From Pseudomonas sp. Root71 (GTDB lineage Bacteria > Pseudomonadota > Gammaproteobacteria > Pseudomonadales > Pseudomonadaceae): a DNA stretch of 64,000 bases. How positions within the stretch are numbered: the first letter of the stretch is position 1; every line of letters starts with the position of its first letter. Under the pieces are notes generated by a model, which did no database searches, was not told the origin of the DNA, and was given only the letters and a program-made list of their open reading frames with translations. A program made the translations under genes and the position numbers. The stretch lies in the NCBI RefSeq assembly GCF_001429045.1, contig NZ_LMHY01000001.1:188888-252887 (forward strand). Direction: 5' to 3'. Shown in pieces: positions 56,622 through 64,000 of the stretch.

Positions 56622-56777
56622 ATGCGTGAATTGATTCGTTTGATTTCGAGCGCCGGTACTGGTCACTTCTACACTACCGACAAGAACAAGCGTACTACCC
56701 CGGACAAAATCGAGATCAAGAAATATGATCCGGTTGTTCGCAAGCACGTGATCTACAAAGAAGGCAAAATCAAGTAA
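56622..56777 (+). CDS. rpmG: 50S ribosomal protein L33
   Basis: A 51-residue ribosomal protein, [20 protein letters not shown] at the start and [10 protein letters not shown] at the end. It has no cysteine, so it is the zinc-independent form. GGGAG precedes the ATG. It shares the rpmB transcript. Confidence 0.97.
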   Translation: MRELIRLISSAGTGHFYTTDKNKRTTPDKIEIKKYDPVVRKHVIYKEGKIK

Positions 56778-56795
56778 TTGATTTTTCCCTCTTAC

Positions 56796-56832
56796 GAAAA
56801 AGGCCCGTATCGCGAGATACGGGCCTTTTTTG
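56796..56832. terminator. Terminator of rpmB-rpmG
   Basis: AAAAAGGCCCGTATC / GATACGGGCCTTTTTT with a GCGA-type loop, 19 bases past the rpmG stop. Confidence 0.92.
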
Positions 56833-56888
56833 TTGTGCTTGAAAAAGCGGGTAGCGCTTCAATCTGATCAAGTCACAGCACTTTAGTG

Positions 56889-57251
56889 CTAAGCCTTCTG
56901 TTCAAACGCCACGTAGATCTTGCGGCATGGCTCCAGCACTTCCCAGGTGCCTTTGAATCCGGCGGGGATCACGAAGCGGTCGCCTGCGCGCAGGGTCTTG
57001 GCATTGCCGTCTTTGTCACGCAACACCGAAACCCCTTGCTGGATCTCGCAGTACTCGTGCTCGGTGAAGTTCACTGTCCACTGCCCGACTGCACCTTCCC
57101 ACACGCCAGCGTTCAGCTGGCCACAAGGGCTGTTGTAGTGGTTGTAAACGGCTTGTTCCGGGTCGCCCTTGAGCACTTTGGCTGCGTCCGGGCGGTAGCG
57201 TTCGGCGGCGGTGGTGGCCTGGCTGAAGTCGACGACGTTCTGGATATTCAT
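56889..57251 (-). CDS. Cupin-domain protein (DUF861-like)
   Basis: A 120-residue single-cupin protein. The cupin motif 1 region is VNFTEHEYCEIQQGVSVL and motif 2 is LRAGDRFVIPAGFKGTWEV; the pattern is that of the ureidoglycine-aminohydrolase-like DUF861 group. Function unknown. It is divergent from the aldehyde dehydrogenase gene, and the pair is conserved next to rpmG in Pseudomonas. Confidence 0.85.
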   Translation of the reverse strand: MNIQNVVDFSQATTAAERYRPDAAKVLKGDPEQAVYNHYNSPCGQLNAGVWEGAVGQWTVNFTEHEYCEIQQGVSVLRDKDGNAKTLRAGDRFVIPAGFKGTWEVLEPCRKIYVAFEQKA

Positions 57252-57475
57252 TGTTGTTATCTCCCGTGATTACGTAGAAAGGCTCAAAGTCTATGTTTAT
57301 TAAAATGAACATCGCAAGGCCGTTTGCCAGCGTTTTGTCAAATATATTGAAACTTCATATGCGGCTGGTTTAGGGTGGTGGATGCCTTGGGCCGAAAAGC
57401 AGGCTGGCCGGGCAGAATTCCTGACAGCGCCCGCGAAGAACGCGGGTGTCGTATCAATAAGAGGAGGACACTCGC

Positions 57476-58969
57476 ATGACCACCCTGACCCGTGCCGACT
57501 GGGAACAACGTGCCCGCGACCTGAAAATCGAAGGCCGCGCCTATATCAATGGCGAATACACCGACGCCGTCTCTGGCGAGACTTTCGAGTGCATCAGCCC
57601 GGTCGATGGCCGTCTGCTGGGCAAGATTGCCAGCTGTGACGCCGCCGATGCCCAGCGCGCCGTGGAAAACGCTCGCGCCACCTTCAATTCCGGTGTCTGG
57701 TCGCGCCTGGCGCCGACCAAGCGCAAATCCACCATGATCCGTTTCGCCGGCCTGCTGAAACAGCACGCCGAAGAGCTGGCCCTGCTTGAAACCCTGGACA
57801 TGGGCAAGCCGATCAGCGATTCCCTGTACATCGACGTTCCTGGCGCGGCGCAAGCCCTGAGCTGGAGCGGCGAAGCCATCGACAAGATCTACGACGAAGT
57901 GGCAGCCACTCCGCACGATCAACTGGGTCTTGTGACCCGTGAACCGGTGGGTGTTGTTGGCGCCATCGTGCCGTGGAACTTCCCGCTGATGATGGCGTGC
58001 TGGAAACTCGGTCCTGCGCTGTCCACCGGTAACTCGGTGATTCTCAAACCGTCCGAAAAGTCGCCGCTGACGGCGATTCGCATCGCCGAGCTGGCTGTCG
58101 AAGCCGGCATCCCGAAAGGCGTGCTCAACGTGCTGCCGGGCTATGGCCACACCGTCGGCAAGGCCCTGGCCCTGCACAACGACGTCGACACCCTGGTGTT
58201 CACCGGTTCGACCAAGATCGCCAAGCAACTGCTGATCTACTCGGGCGAATCGAACATGAAACGCGTCTGGCTCGAAGCCGGCGGCAAGAGCCCGAACATC
58301 GTGTTCGCCGATGCGCCGAACCTGCAAGACGCTGCCGAAGCCGCAGCCGGTGCCATCGCCTTCAACCAGGGCGAGGTTTGCACCGCCGGTTCGCGCCTGC
58401 TGGTGGAGCGTTCGATCAAGGACAAATTTCTGCCGCTGGTGATCGAAGCACTGAAAACCTGGAAGCCGGGCAACCCGCTGGACCCGGCGACCAACGTCGG
58501 TGCGCTGGTGGATACCCAGCAGATGAACACTGTGCTGTCTTACATCGAGTCGGGTCACACCGACGGCGCCAAACTGGTAGCCGGTGGCAAGCGCATCCTC
58601 CAGGAAACCGGCGGCACGTATGTTGAGCCGACGATTTTCGACGGTGTGAGCAACGCGATGAAAATCGCTCAGGAAGAAATCTTCGGGCCAGTGTTGTCGG
58701 TCATCACGTTCGATAGCGCTGAAGAAGCCATCGCCATCGCCAACGACACGCCTTACGGCCTGGCCGCGGCGGTGTGGACTGCCGATATTTCCAAGGCTCA
58801 CCTCACCGCCCGTGCGCTGCGCGCCGGTAGCGTGTGGGTCAACCAGTACGATGGCGGCGACATGACGGCACCGTTCGGTGGATTCAAACAGTCCGGCAAC
58901 GGTCGCGACAAATCGCTGCACGCGTTCGACAAGTACACCGAGCTGAAGGCGACCTGGATCAAGTTGTAA
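57476..58969 (+). CDS. pauC: Aldehyde dehydrogenase, polyamine/arginine-derived aldehydes
   Basis: A 497-residue NAD(P)-dependent aldehyde dehydrogenase. The NAD loop FTGSTKIAKQL, the general base E in WLEAGGKSPNIVF and the catalytic cysteine in FNQGEVCTAGSRL are in place. Its sequence and position by rpmBG match P. aeruginosa PA5312 (PauC/KauB), which oxidises gamma-glutamyl-aminobutyraldehyde and guanidinobutyraldehyde; assignment by memory and context. The ATG at 57476 follows AGAGGAGG. Confidence 0.85.
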   Translation: MTTLTRADWEQRARDLKIEGRAYINGEYTDAVSGETFECISPVDGRLLGKIASCDAADAQRAVENARATFNSGVWSRLAPTKRKSTMIRFAGLLKQHAEELALLETLDMGKPISDSLYIDVPGAAQALSWSGEAIDKIYDEVAATPHDQLGLVTREPVGVVGAIVPWNFPLMMACWKLGPALSTGNSVILKPSEKSPLTAIRIAELAVEAGIPKGVLNVLPGYGHTVGKALALHNDVDTLVFTGSTKIAKQLLIYSGESNMKRVWLEAGGKSPNIVFADAPNLQDAAEAAAGAIAFNQGEVCTAGSRLLVERSIKDKFLPLVIEALKTWKPGNPLDPATNVGALVDTQQMNTVLSYIESGHTDGAKLVAGGKRILQETGGTYVEPTIFDGVSNAMKIAQEEIFGPVLSVITFDSAEEAIAIANDTPYGLAAAVWTADISKAHLTARALRAGSVWVNQYDGGDMTAPFGGFKQSGNGRDKSLHAFDKYTELKATWIKL

Positions 58970-58978
58970 GCCTGTGAA

Positions 58979-59004
58979 GGAAGCCTGTTGAGAATCAGGC
59001 TTCC
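58979..59004 (+). terminator. Stem-loop after the aldehyde dehydrogenase gene
   Basis: A perfect 9-bp stem GGAAGCCTG / CAGGCTTCC, 10 bases after the stop. No T-run; the adjacent REPIN may add to termination. Confidence 0.55.
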
Positions 59005-59022
59005 CAATCGACGCAAACCCCT

Positions 59023-59112
59023 TGTGGGAGCGGGCTTGCTCGCGAATGTGGTGTATCAGCCAACATTGATGTTGGATGTGATGGCCTTTTCGCGAGCAAG
59101 CCCGCTCCCACA
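59023..59112. repeat. REPIN, family B
   Basis: Complete doublet. Its inner part (CAACATTGATGTTG) is the same as in the copy between pstA and pstB. Confidence 0.92.
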
Positions 59113-59158
59113 TTTGTTTGTATGGCCTGAAAAATAATTATCCACAGGAGCGTGGAGC

Positions 59159-60301
59159 ATGCGTTGGGCGACTTATTTCGCCGTTTTGGCATCTGTCCTG
59201 AGTGTCGGCCTGGCCCTGGGGGTCAGCATGCCGCTGGTGTCGTTTCGCCTGGAAAGCTGGGGCTACGGCTCGTTTGCCATTGGCGTGATGGCGGCGATGC
59301 CGGCCATCGGCGTTCTGTTGGGGGCGAAAATCTCCAGCCATCTGGCGGCACGATTCGGCACGGCCAACCTGATGCGCCTGTGCCTGTGGGCCGGGGCGGT
59401 TTCGATCGGTTTGCTGGCGCTGTTGCCGAGCTATCCGGTCTGGTTGGTGCTGCGGCTGATGATCGGGGTGATCCTGACACTCGTATTCATCATCGGTGAA
59501 AGCTGGATCAATCAACTGGTGGTCGAGCAATGGCGCGGGCGGCTGGTGGCGCTGTATGGCAGCAGCTATGCATTGAGTCAGTTGGCGGGGCCGGTGTTGC
59601 TGGGCTTGCTCGGTACCGAGCATGACTATGGCTTTTGGGTGGGTGTCGGTTTGCTGATGGCTGCACCGTTCCTGTTGCTGGGCCGCAGTGGCGCGCCGAG
59701 CAGTGAAGCCAGTAGCGTGACCCTGCGTGATTTGCTTGAGTTCTGTCGTGGCCTGCCGGCGATTGCCTGGGCGGTGTCGCTGTTTGCCGCGTTCGAGGCG
59801 ATGATCCTGACGCTGTTGCCGGTTTATTGCTTGCGCCAGGGCTTCACCACGGAGATCGCCCTGGCGATGGTCAGTACGGTGGTGGTCGGCGATGCGGTAC
59901 TGCAATTGCCGATTGGTGCGTTGGCCGATCGCTTGTCGCGACGGGCGTTGTTCACCGGCTGTGCGGTGGTCCTGCTGATATCGAGCCTGGCCATCCCGCT
60001 GCTGATCGACACGCTGCTGATCTGGCCGTTGTGGGTGCTGTTCGGCGCCAGCGCTGGCGGGTTGTTCACCTTGTCGTTGATCCTGATCGGCGAGCGTTAT
60101 CGCGATGATGCGCTGGTGCGGGCTAACGCGCACATTGCCCAGCTATGGGGGGTCGGTTGTCTGATCGGGCCGCTGCTGGCGGGTGCTGGCAGCCAGTGGA
60201 TCAGCGGCCATGCGTTGCCGTTGCTGATGGCGGTAGGGGCCTTGGGCGTGTTGATTGTGGTGTCGCGGCAAGGGGCGTTTGGTACCGCTCAGCCAGCCTG
60301 A
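59159..60301 (+). CDS. MFS transporter, YcaD-like
   Basis: A 380-residue inner-membrane protein with about 12 hydrophobic segments. Traits of the YcaD/UMF branch are FRLESWGYGSFAIGVMAAMP and IGESWINQLVVEQWRGRL. The substrate is unknown. A GGAGCGTGGAG ribosome site is next to the ATG at 59159. It converges with the phospholipase-D-like gene, 30 bases apart. Confidence 0.85.
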   Translation: MRWATYFAVLASVLSVGLALGVSMPLVSFRLESWGYGSFAIGVMAAMPAIGVLLGAKISSHLAARFGTANLMRLCLWAGAVSIGLLALLPSYPVWLVLRLMIGVILTLVFIIGESWINQLVVEQWRGRLVALYGSSYALSQLAGPVLLGLLGTEHDYGFWVGVGLLMAAPFLLLGRSGAPSSEASSVTLRDLLEFCRGLPAIAWAVSLFAAFEAMILTLLPVYCLRQGFTTEIALAMVSTVVVGDAVLQLPIGALADRLSRRALFTGCAVVLLISSLAIPLLIDTLLIWPLWVLFGASAGGLFTLSLILIGERYRDDALVRANAHIAQLWGVGCLIGPLLAGAGSQWISGHALPLLMAVGALGVLIVVSRQGAFGTAQPA

Positions 60302-60331
60302 TGAGCACCGGAGAGCTATGGCGGTCGAGTC

Positions 60332-61906
60332 TTACAGCATCTTCTCCAGCCCAACCGTATTGCTCAGCCAGGCATTGAAGCGCCGCCACCAACTCCCTGG
60401 CTCCTTGCTCAGTGTGTGCATTTTTCCGTCGTCTTCGGTGGTCCAGACGATCTGATCGTTTTCCAGTTCCACCTGATAACTCAGGGCCGGTGCCATACCC
60501 TGCAGCGCCAGTTCGCGGACCCGTGCGGCCAATTCCGGGCTGTCCACCAGCACGCCGACTTCGGTGTTCCAGAGCACCGAGCGCGGATCGAAATTGAACG
60601 AGCCGATAAAGGATTTCTGCTGGTCGAAGATCATCGCCTTGCTGTGCAGGCTGGAGTCAGAGCTGTGATAGGCGCTGCTGGAAAACAGATGTGGCCCGCT
60701 ACCGCTGCCGCCTCCCTCGCCGGGCTGGCTACGCAACTCGTACAGCTTCACGCCGTGCTCCAGCAGCGCCCTGCGATAGGGCGAGTAGCCACCGTGTACG
60801 GCGGGAACGTCCGTGGCTTCCAGTGAGTTGGTCAGCAAACTCACGGAAACGCCGGCATCGGCACGCCCGGTCAGGTACACCAGTCCCGGCTGGCCGGGCA
60901 CAAAGTAGGCCGAGATCATGATCAGCTCTTTGCTGACGCTGTTGAGTTCAGGTGCCAGTTGCGTGGTCAGCAGCAACTGCGGATCGGGCTCGCCCTTGGC
61001 CAGCACCTTGCTCGGCGCATCCCACAATGCCTGGTTCCAGGCCCAGATCAGTTCACTGCGCCAGATGTCCAGTCGTGGGTGGGTGGTGAAGGTCATCAGG
61101 TGTTTGTAAAGCGTGTGATTCTGTTTGCGCGTTTCCGCCAGGGACTCTTCCAGTCGGGTGCGGGTGTTTTCCAGGTCTTGGGGTGTGGGTTTGCTCGACA
61201 GGAATTCGTCGATCGGTTTGCTCAGGGCGCTGTTCCAGTACTGGTCGAAACTGTGCCCGAGTTGCTCGGCGACCGGGCCGACACCGAGCATGTCGATGTC
61301 GGTGAAATTCATGTTGGGCTTGGCATCGAAATACTCGTCCCCGAGATTGCGGCCGCCGACAATGGCCATGCAGTTGTCCGCCAGCCACAGCTTATTGTGC
61401 ATGCGTCGATGCTGTTGCGACAGGTTGAACAGCCGGCCCACGGTGCGCGTCACCCCTGTACTGCGGCCCAGATTCAGCGGGTTGAACACACGGATCTGGA
61501 TGTTCGGGTGTGCGGCGAGAGTCGCGATGACCCGGTCCAGGCCATCGCTGGCAGTATCGTCGAGCAGTACCCGCACCCGCACGCCCCGGTCGGCGGCCTT
61601 GAGCAACTCCTCGATCAACATGCGCGTGCTGATGCCGTCGTGCACGATGTAGTACTGCAAGTCGAGGCTGCTTTGGGCGTTACGGATCAGTTCGGCGCGG
61701 GCGGTGAAGGCCTCGGTGCTGTCCGATAACAGGCGAAAGCCCGATTGGCCCTTGTAGGGAGCGGCTTGCGCCTGGACCGAGCGACCGAATGCGGAGTCTG
61801 AGGCCGGCAACGCCTGACTCGGTACGCGCTGTACGTCGAGGTTGGCGCAACCGCTCAGGAACGCGGCGAGTAGCAGAAGAGCAAGCAGGGGCTGTCTGAC
61901 TCTCAC
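60332..61906 (-). CDS. Phospholipase D-family lipoprotein
   Basis: A 524-residue protein with a lipoprotein signal (LAFLSGC-type, cysteine at about 20) and two HKD domains: HNKLWLADNCMAIVGGRN (about 170-187) and HSKAMIFDQQKSFIGSFNFD (about 418-437). Both active sites are intact. It resembles the cardiolipin-synthase-like YmdC/ClsC group. It is a periplasm-facing enzyme. Upstream lies the MocR regulator on the same strand. Confidence 0.87.
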   Translation of the reverse strand: MRVRQPLLALLLLAAFLSGCANLDVQRVPSQALPASDSAFGRSVQAQAAPYKGQSGFRLLSDSTEAFTARAELIRNAQSSLDLQYYIVHDGISTRMLIEELLKAADRGVRVRVLLDDTASDGLDRVIATLAAHPNIQIRVFNPLNLGRSTGVTRTVGRLFNLSQQHRRMHNKLWLADNCMAIVGGRNLGDEYFDAKPNMNFTDIDMLGVGPVAEQLGHSFDQYWNSALSKPIDEFLSSKPTPQDLENTRTRLEESLAETRKQNHTLYKHLMTFTTHPRLDIWRSELIWAWNQALWDAPSKVLAKGEPDPQLLLTTQLAPELNSVSKELIMISAYFVPGQPGLVYLTGRADAGVSVSLLTNSLEATDVPAVHGGYSPYRRALLEHGVKLYELRSQPGEGGGSGSGPHLFSSSAYHSSDSSLHSKAMIFDQQKSFIGSFNFDPRSVLWNTEVGVLVDSPELAARVRELALQGMAPALSYQVELENDQIVWTTEDDGKMHTLSKEPGSWWRRFNAWLSNTVGLEKML

Positions 61907-61966
61907 GTAGGATCGTTCCGTTTGGCGGCGCAGATAGGCATATGGACGCTGATTCCCGAAGAAAAG

Positions 61967-63400
61967 TCAGTCGCTGAGCTGATCGGTTTCCGCCAACAGT
62001 TTGATCGCTGTCGCACCGACCTTGCGCACCGCGTCTTCGATCTGCGGTGTTGGCTTGGCAGCGTAGTTCATGCGCAGGCAATTGCGGTACTTGCCCGAGG
62101 CGGAAAAAATGCTGCCCACGGCAATCTGTACGCCCTGGTCGTGCAATGCCCGATTCAGTTTCAGGGTGTCGAAAGCTTCCGGCAGTTCGACCCACAACAT
62201 GAAGCTGCCTTGTGGGCGACTGGCGCGGGTGCCGGCCGGAAAGTAGCGGGTCACCCAATCAATCATCGCGTCGCGATTGCGTTGGTATTGCGTGCGCATC
62301 CGCCGCAAATGCGGTTCGAAGTGGCCGCCCTTGAGAAATTCGGCGATGGCGATCTGCGGTTGTGGCGCGGTGGATCCGGTGCTGATGTACTTCATGTGCA
62401 GCACCCGCTCCAGATAGCGGCCGGGCGCGACCCAGCCGATACGCAGGCCCGGCGCCAGGGTCTTGGAAAACGAGCTGCACAACAGGACGCGACCGTCCTC
62501 GTCGAAGGACTTGATCGTGCGCGGACGCGGGTAGGTGTAGGCCAGTTCACCATACACATCGTCCTCGATGATCGCCACGTCATAGCGCTGCGCAAGCGTC
62601 AACAGCGCGCGTTTGCGCGACTCGGGCATGATGTAGCCCAACGGGTTGTTGCAGTTGGGGGTCAACTGTATGACCTTGATCGGCCACTGTTCCAGGGCCA
62701 GTTCCAGCGCTTCGAGGCTGATGCCGGTCAGCGGGTCGGTGGGGATTTCCAGGGCTTTCATGCCCAGGCCCTTGAGGGTCTGCATCGCGCCGTGAAAGCT
62801 CGGCGAGTCCACTGCGACAATGTCGCCGGGTTCGCAGATCGCGCGAATGCTGGTGGACAGCGCTTCGTGGCAGCCGGTGGTGACCACCAGTTCGCTGGCG
62901 CTCAGCTGGCAGCCGGAATCGAGCATCAGGCGAGCGATCTGTTCGCGCAGTTCGAAGTTGCCGTGGATGTTGTCGTAATACAGGCCGGGCATGTCCTGCC
63001 GCCGGCTGATTCGCGCCAAGTCACGCAGCAGCGGTTTCATGGTCGGACTGTTGATATCCGGCATGCCGCGGCCCAGTTGCACCACGTCTTTGCGCGGTAC
63101 GGCGCGAATCAGCTCCAGCACTTGATCCCATTGGGAAATGTCCACCGGCCGTTGGGCCGGGCGGCCGACTGCCGGCAAGTCCGGCAGTTCGCGGCTGGCC
63201 GGGACGAAGTACCCGGATTTCGGCCGTGGCATGGCCAGCCCGCTGTCTTCCAGCACCCGATAGGCCTGTTGCACTGTGCTCAGGCTGACGCCGTGCTCGA
63301 CGCTCAGCGCCCGTACCGAAGGCAGCCGGTCACCGGGGCGATAGAAGCCCTGTTCGATACGTGTGCCGAGCAATTCGGCGAGGTTGACGTAAAGGGTCAT
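61967..63400 (-). CDS. MocR-type regulator (GntR plus aminotransferase fold)
   Basis: A 477-residue protein. The N-terminal winged helix (about 1-70, YRPGDRLPSVRALSVEHG) is joined to a type-I PLP-dependent fold (about 100-470). The PLP-lysine lies in SSFSKTLAPGLRIGW, with the aspartate in IIEDDVYGEL. MocR proteins use PLP or an amino-acid-PLP adduct as ligand. A perfect inverted repeat lies in its own upstream region and may be its operator. Confidence 0.9.
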   Translation of the reverse strand: MTLYVNLAELLGTRIEQGFYRPGDRLPSVRALSVEHGVSLSTVQQAYRVLEDSGLAMPRPKSGYFVPASRELPDLPAVGRPAQRPVDISQWDQVLELIRAVPRKDVVQLGRGMPDINSPTMKPLLRDLARISRRQDMPGLYYDNIHGNFELREQIARLMLDSGCQLSASELVVTTGCHEALSTSIRAICEPGDIVAVDSPSFHGAMQTLKGLGMKALEIPTDPLTGISLEALELALEQWPIKVIQLTPNCNNPLGYIMPESRKRALLTLAQRYDVAIIEDDVYGELAYTYPRPRTIKSFDEDGRVLLCSSFSKTLAPGLRIGWVAPGRYLERVLHMKYISTGSTAPQPQIAIAEFLKGGHFEPHLRRMRTQYQRNRDAMIDWVTRYFPAGTRASRPQGSFMLWVELPEAFDTLKLNRALHDQGVQIAVGSIFSASGKYRNCLRMNYAAKPTPQIEDAVRKVGATAIKLLAETDQLSD

Positions 63401-63479
63401 GGTGCAGCCTCGATAGGGGTGACTCGGTTAACCAGTACAGATCGGGCAAAAAATCGGGATTCAGTGGCGGAATCGGCAG

Positions 63480-63502
63480 AACTGTATGGGGTTAATACAG
63501 TT
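63480..63502. promoter_or_regulatory. Candidate MocR operator
   Basis: AACTGTAT (63480-63487) and ATACAGTT (63495-63502) form a perfect 8-bp inverted repeat with a 7-base spacer, and CTGTAAT follows at about 63511. It is in the divergent region between the MocR gene and the DUF1127 gene. Confidence 0.55.
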
Positions 63503-63579
63503 GCTTTGAATCTGTAATGCTTTTGCGCGCACACGCATCATGGAACCTCTGGCTACCCAAGTAAACAGGAGCATCCAAG

Positions 63580-63825
63580 ATGAACGGTTTGAGCGATGTG
63601 CGGCTGACGTTACACAGTCAGGAACTGGCGACCGGGCAGAACAACGGCACGCGGGAGGCGGGCATGGGCAATGCGTCGTCCGACCTGAGTCGCTGGGACC
63701 GGTTCTGGCGTCGCCTGCACACGCGCAAGGCCTTGCTGGCCCTGACGGCTGACCAGCTCAAGGATATCGGGCTGACACGGGAGCAGGCGCGGGAGGAGGG
63801 GCTGAAGCCTTTCTGGCGGATCTGA
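63580..63825 (+). CDS. DUF1127 small protein
   Basis: An 81-residue protein ending in a DUF1127 (YjiS-like) unit: RKALLALTADQLKDIGLTRE, rich in arginine with two amphipathic helices. The first about 28 residues are not part of that domain; an internal ATG at residue 29 is an alternative start. The ATG at 63580 follows AGGAG. DUF1127 proteins in other bacteria have RNA- or phosphate-linked roles; none can be assigned here. Confidence 0.85.
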   Translation: MNGLSDVRLTLHSQELATGQNNGTREAGMGNASSDLSRWDRFWRRLHTRKALLALTADQLKDIGLTREQAREEGLKPFWRI

Positions 63826-63850
63826 AATCCATGGTGATTTTCAGGCCCAT

Positions 63851-63924
63851 TCGCGAGCAGGCTCGCTCCCACAGGGGGTTTGCGTATGACCACAAATCCA
63901 ATGTGGGAGCGAGCCTGCTCGCGA
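63851..63924. repeat. REPIN, family B, short-spacer form
   Basis: TCGCGAGCAGGCTCGCTCCC and its complement around 28 bases. As in the copy at 31015-31078, the CTCCCACA ends face inward and the spacer is short. Confidence 0.88.
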
Positions 63925-63952
63925 TGGCGTCAGAACTGCCACAAACAATCCT

Positions 63953-64000
63953 TCAGACCAACTCTTTAAGCCGATGCCACAACATCCCCAACGCCAGCAA
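63953..64000 (-). CDS. C-terminal tail of an unidentified gene
   Basis: The last 15 codons of a minus-strand frame, ending in LWHRLKELV and TGA at 63953-63955. The hydrophobic LLALGMLW would suit the end of a membrane protein such as a small transporter. Too short to identify. Confidence 0.4.
   Translation of the reverse strand: MLALGMLWHRLKELV

Overview
The window is chromosomal DNA of a Pseudomonas of the fluorescens species complex. This rests on protein sequences that closely match what I remember of that group (PurK, PstS, PhoB, AlgC, Crc), on gene order shared with the Pseudomonas core genome (pstSCAB-phoU / phoBR / ubiCA / rubredoxin / HU / recG-oxyR / spoT-rpoZ-gmk / rph / crc-pyrE / argB-algC-dut-coaBC-radC / rpmBG), on high GC, and on many REP doublets (REPINs) of two families. 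No rRNA, tRNA, CRISPR array, IS element or prophage is visible.

Layout. 1-9 kb: an amino-acid block (AGCS symporter fragment, aspA, LysR regulator), an AT-rich insert with a small metzincin-type protease, purEK behind a leader carrying an intrinsic terminator, and small envelope or unknown genes. 8.7-17.3 kb: an MFS transporter, then the phosphate system pstS, pstC, pstA, pstB, phoU with Pho boxes before pstS and pstC. 17.4-24.9 kb: a CheY-type regulator, an M23 peptidase, a CNNM/CorC protein, phoBR (phoB with its own Pho box), and ubiCA. 25-27 kb: rubredoxin, rubredoxin reductase and an HU protein.

27.0-30.3 kb is the accessory segment. It encodes an orphan PAAR-domain effector (type VI secretion type) with a C-terminal glycine-zipper toxin. 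A translationally coupled membrane protein follows, very probably its immunity protein. Then comes a truncated second copy of the toxin C-terminus fused to a paralogous immunity gene. Beside it is a DUF6124 gene with a long, hairpin-rich leader. This is the most novel part of the window.

30.6-64 kb is mostly core: a YbaK-HDOD protein, recG-oxyR, exbB-exbD-tonB, an SDR protein, gmk-rpoZ-spoT-ridA, yicC and rph, gltS, crc and pyrE, argB-algC-dut-coaBC, radC, a peptide-binding protein, rpmB-rpmG, a cupin plus aldehyde dehydrogenase pair, an MFS transporter, a phospholipase-D-family lipoprotein, a MocR regulator, a DUF1127 protein and the tail of one more gene. Functional groups are phosphate sensing and uptake (pst, phoU, phoBR), iron/TonB energisation, stringent response (spoT, rpoZ, gmk), nucleotide synthesis (purEK, pyrE, dut, gmk), carbon control (crc) and precursor supply for alginate and LPS (algC).
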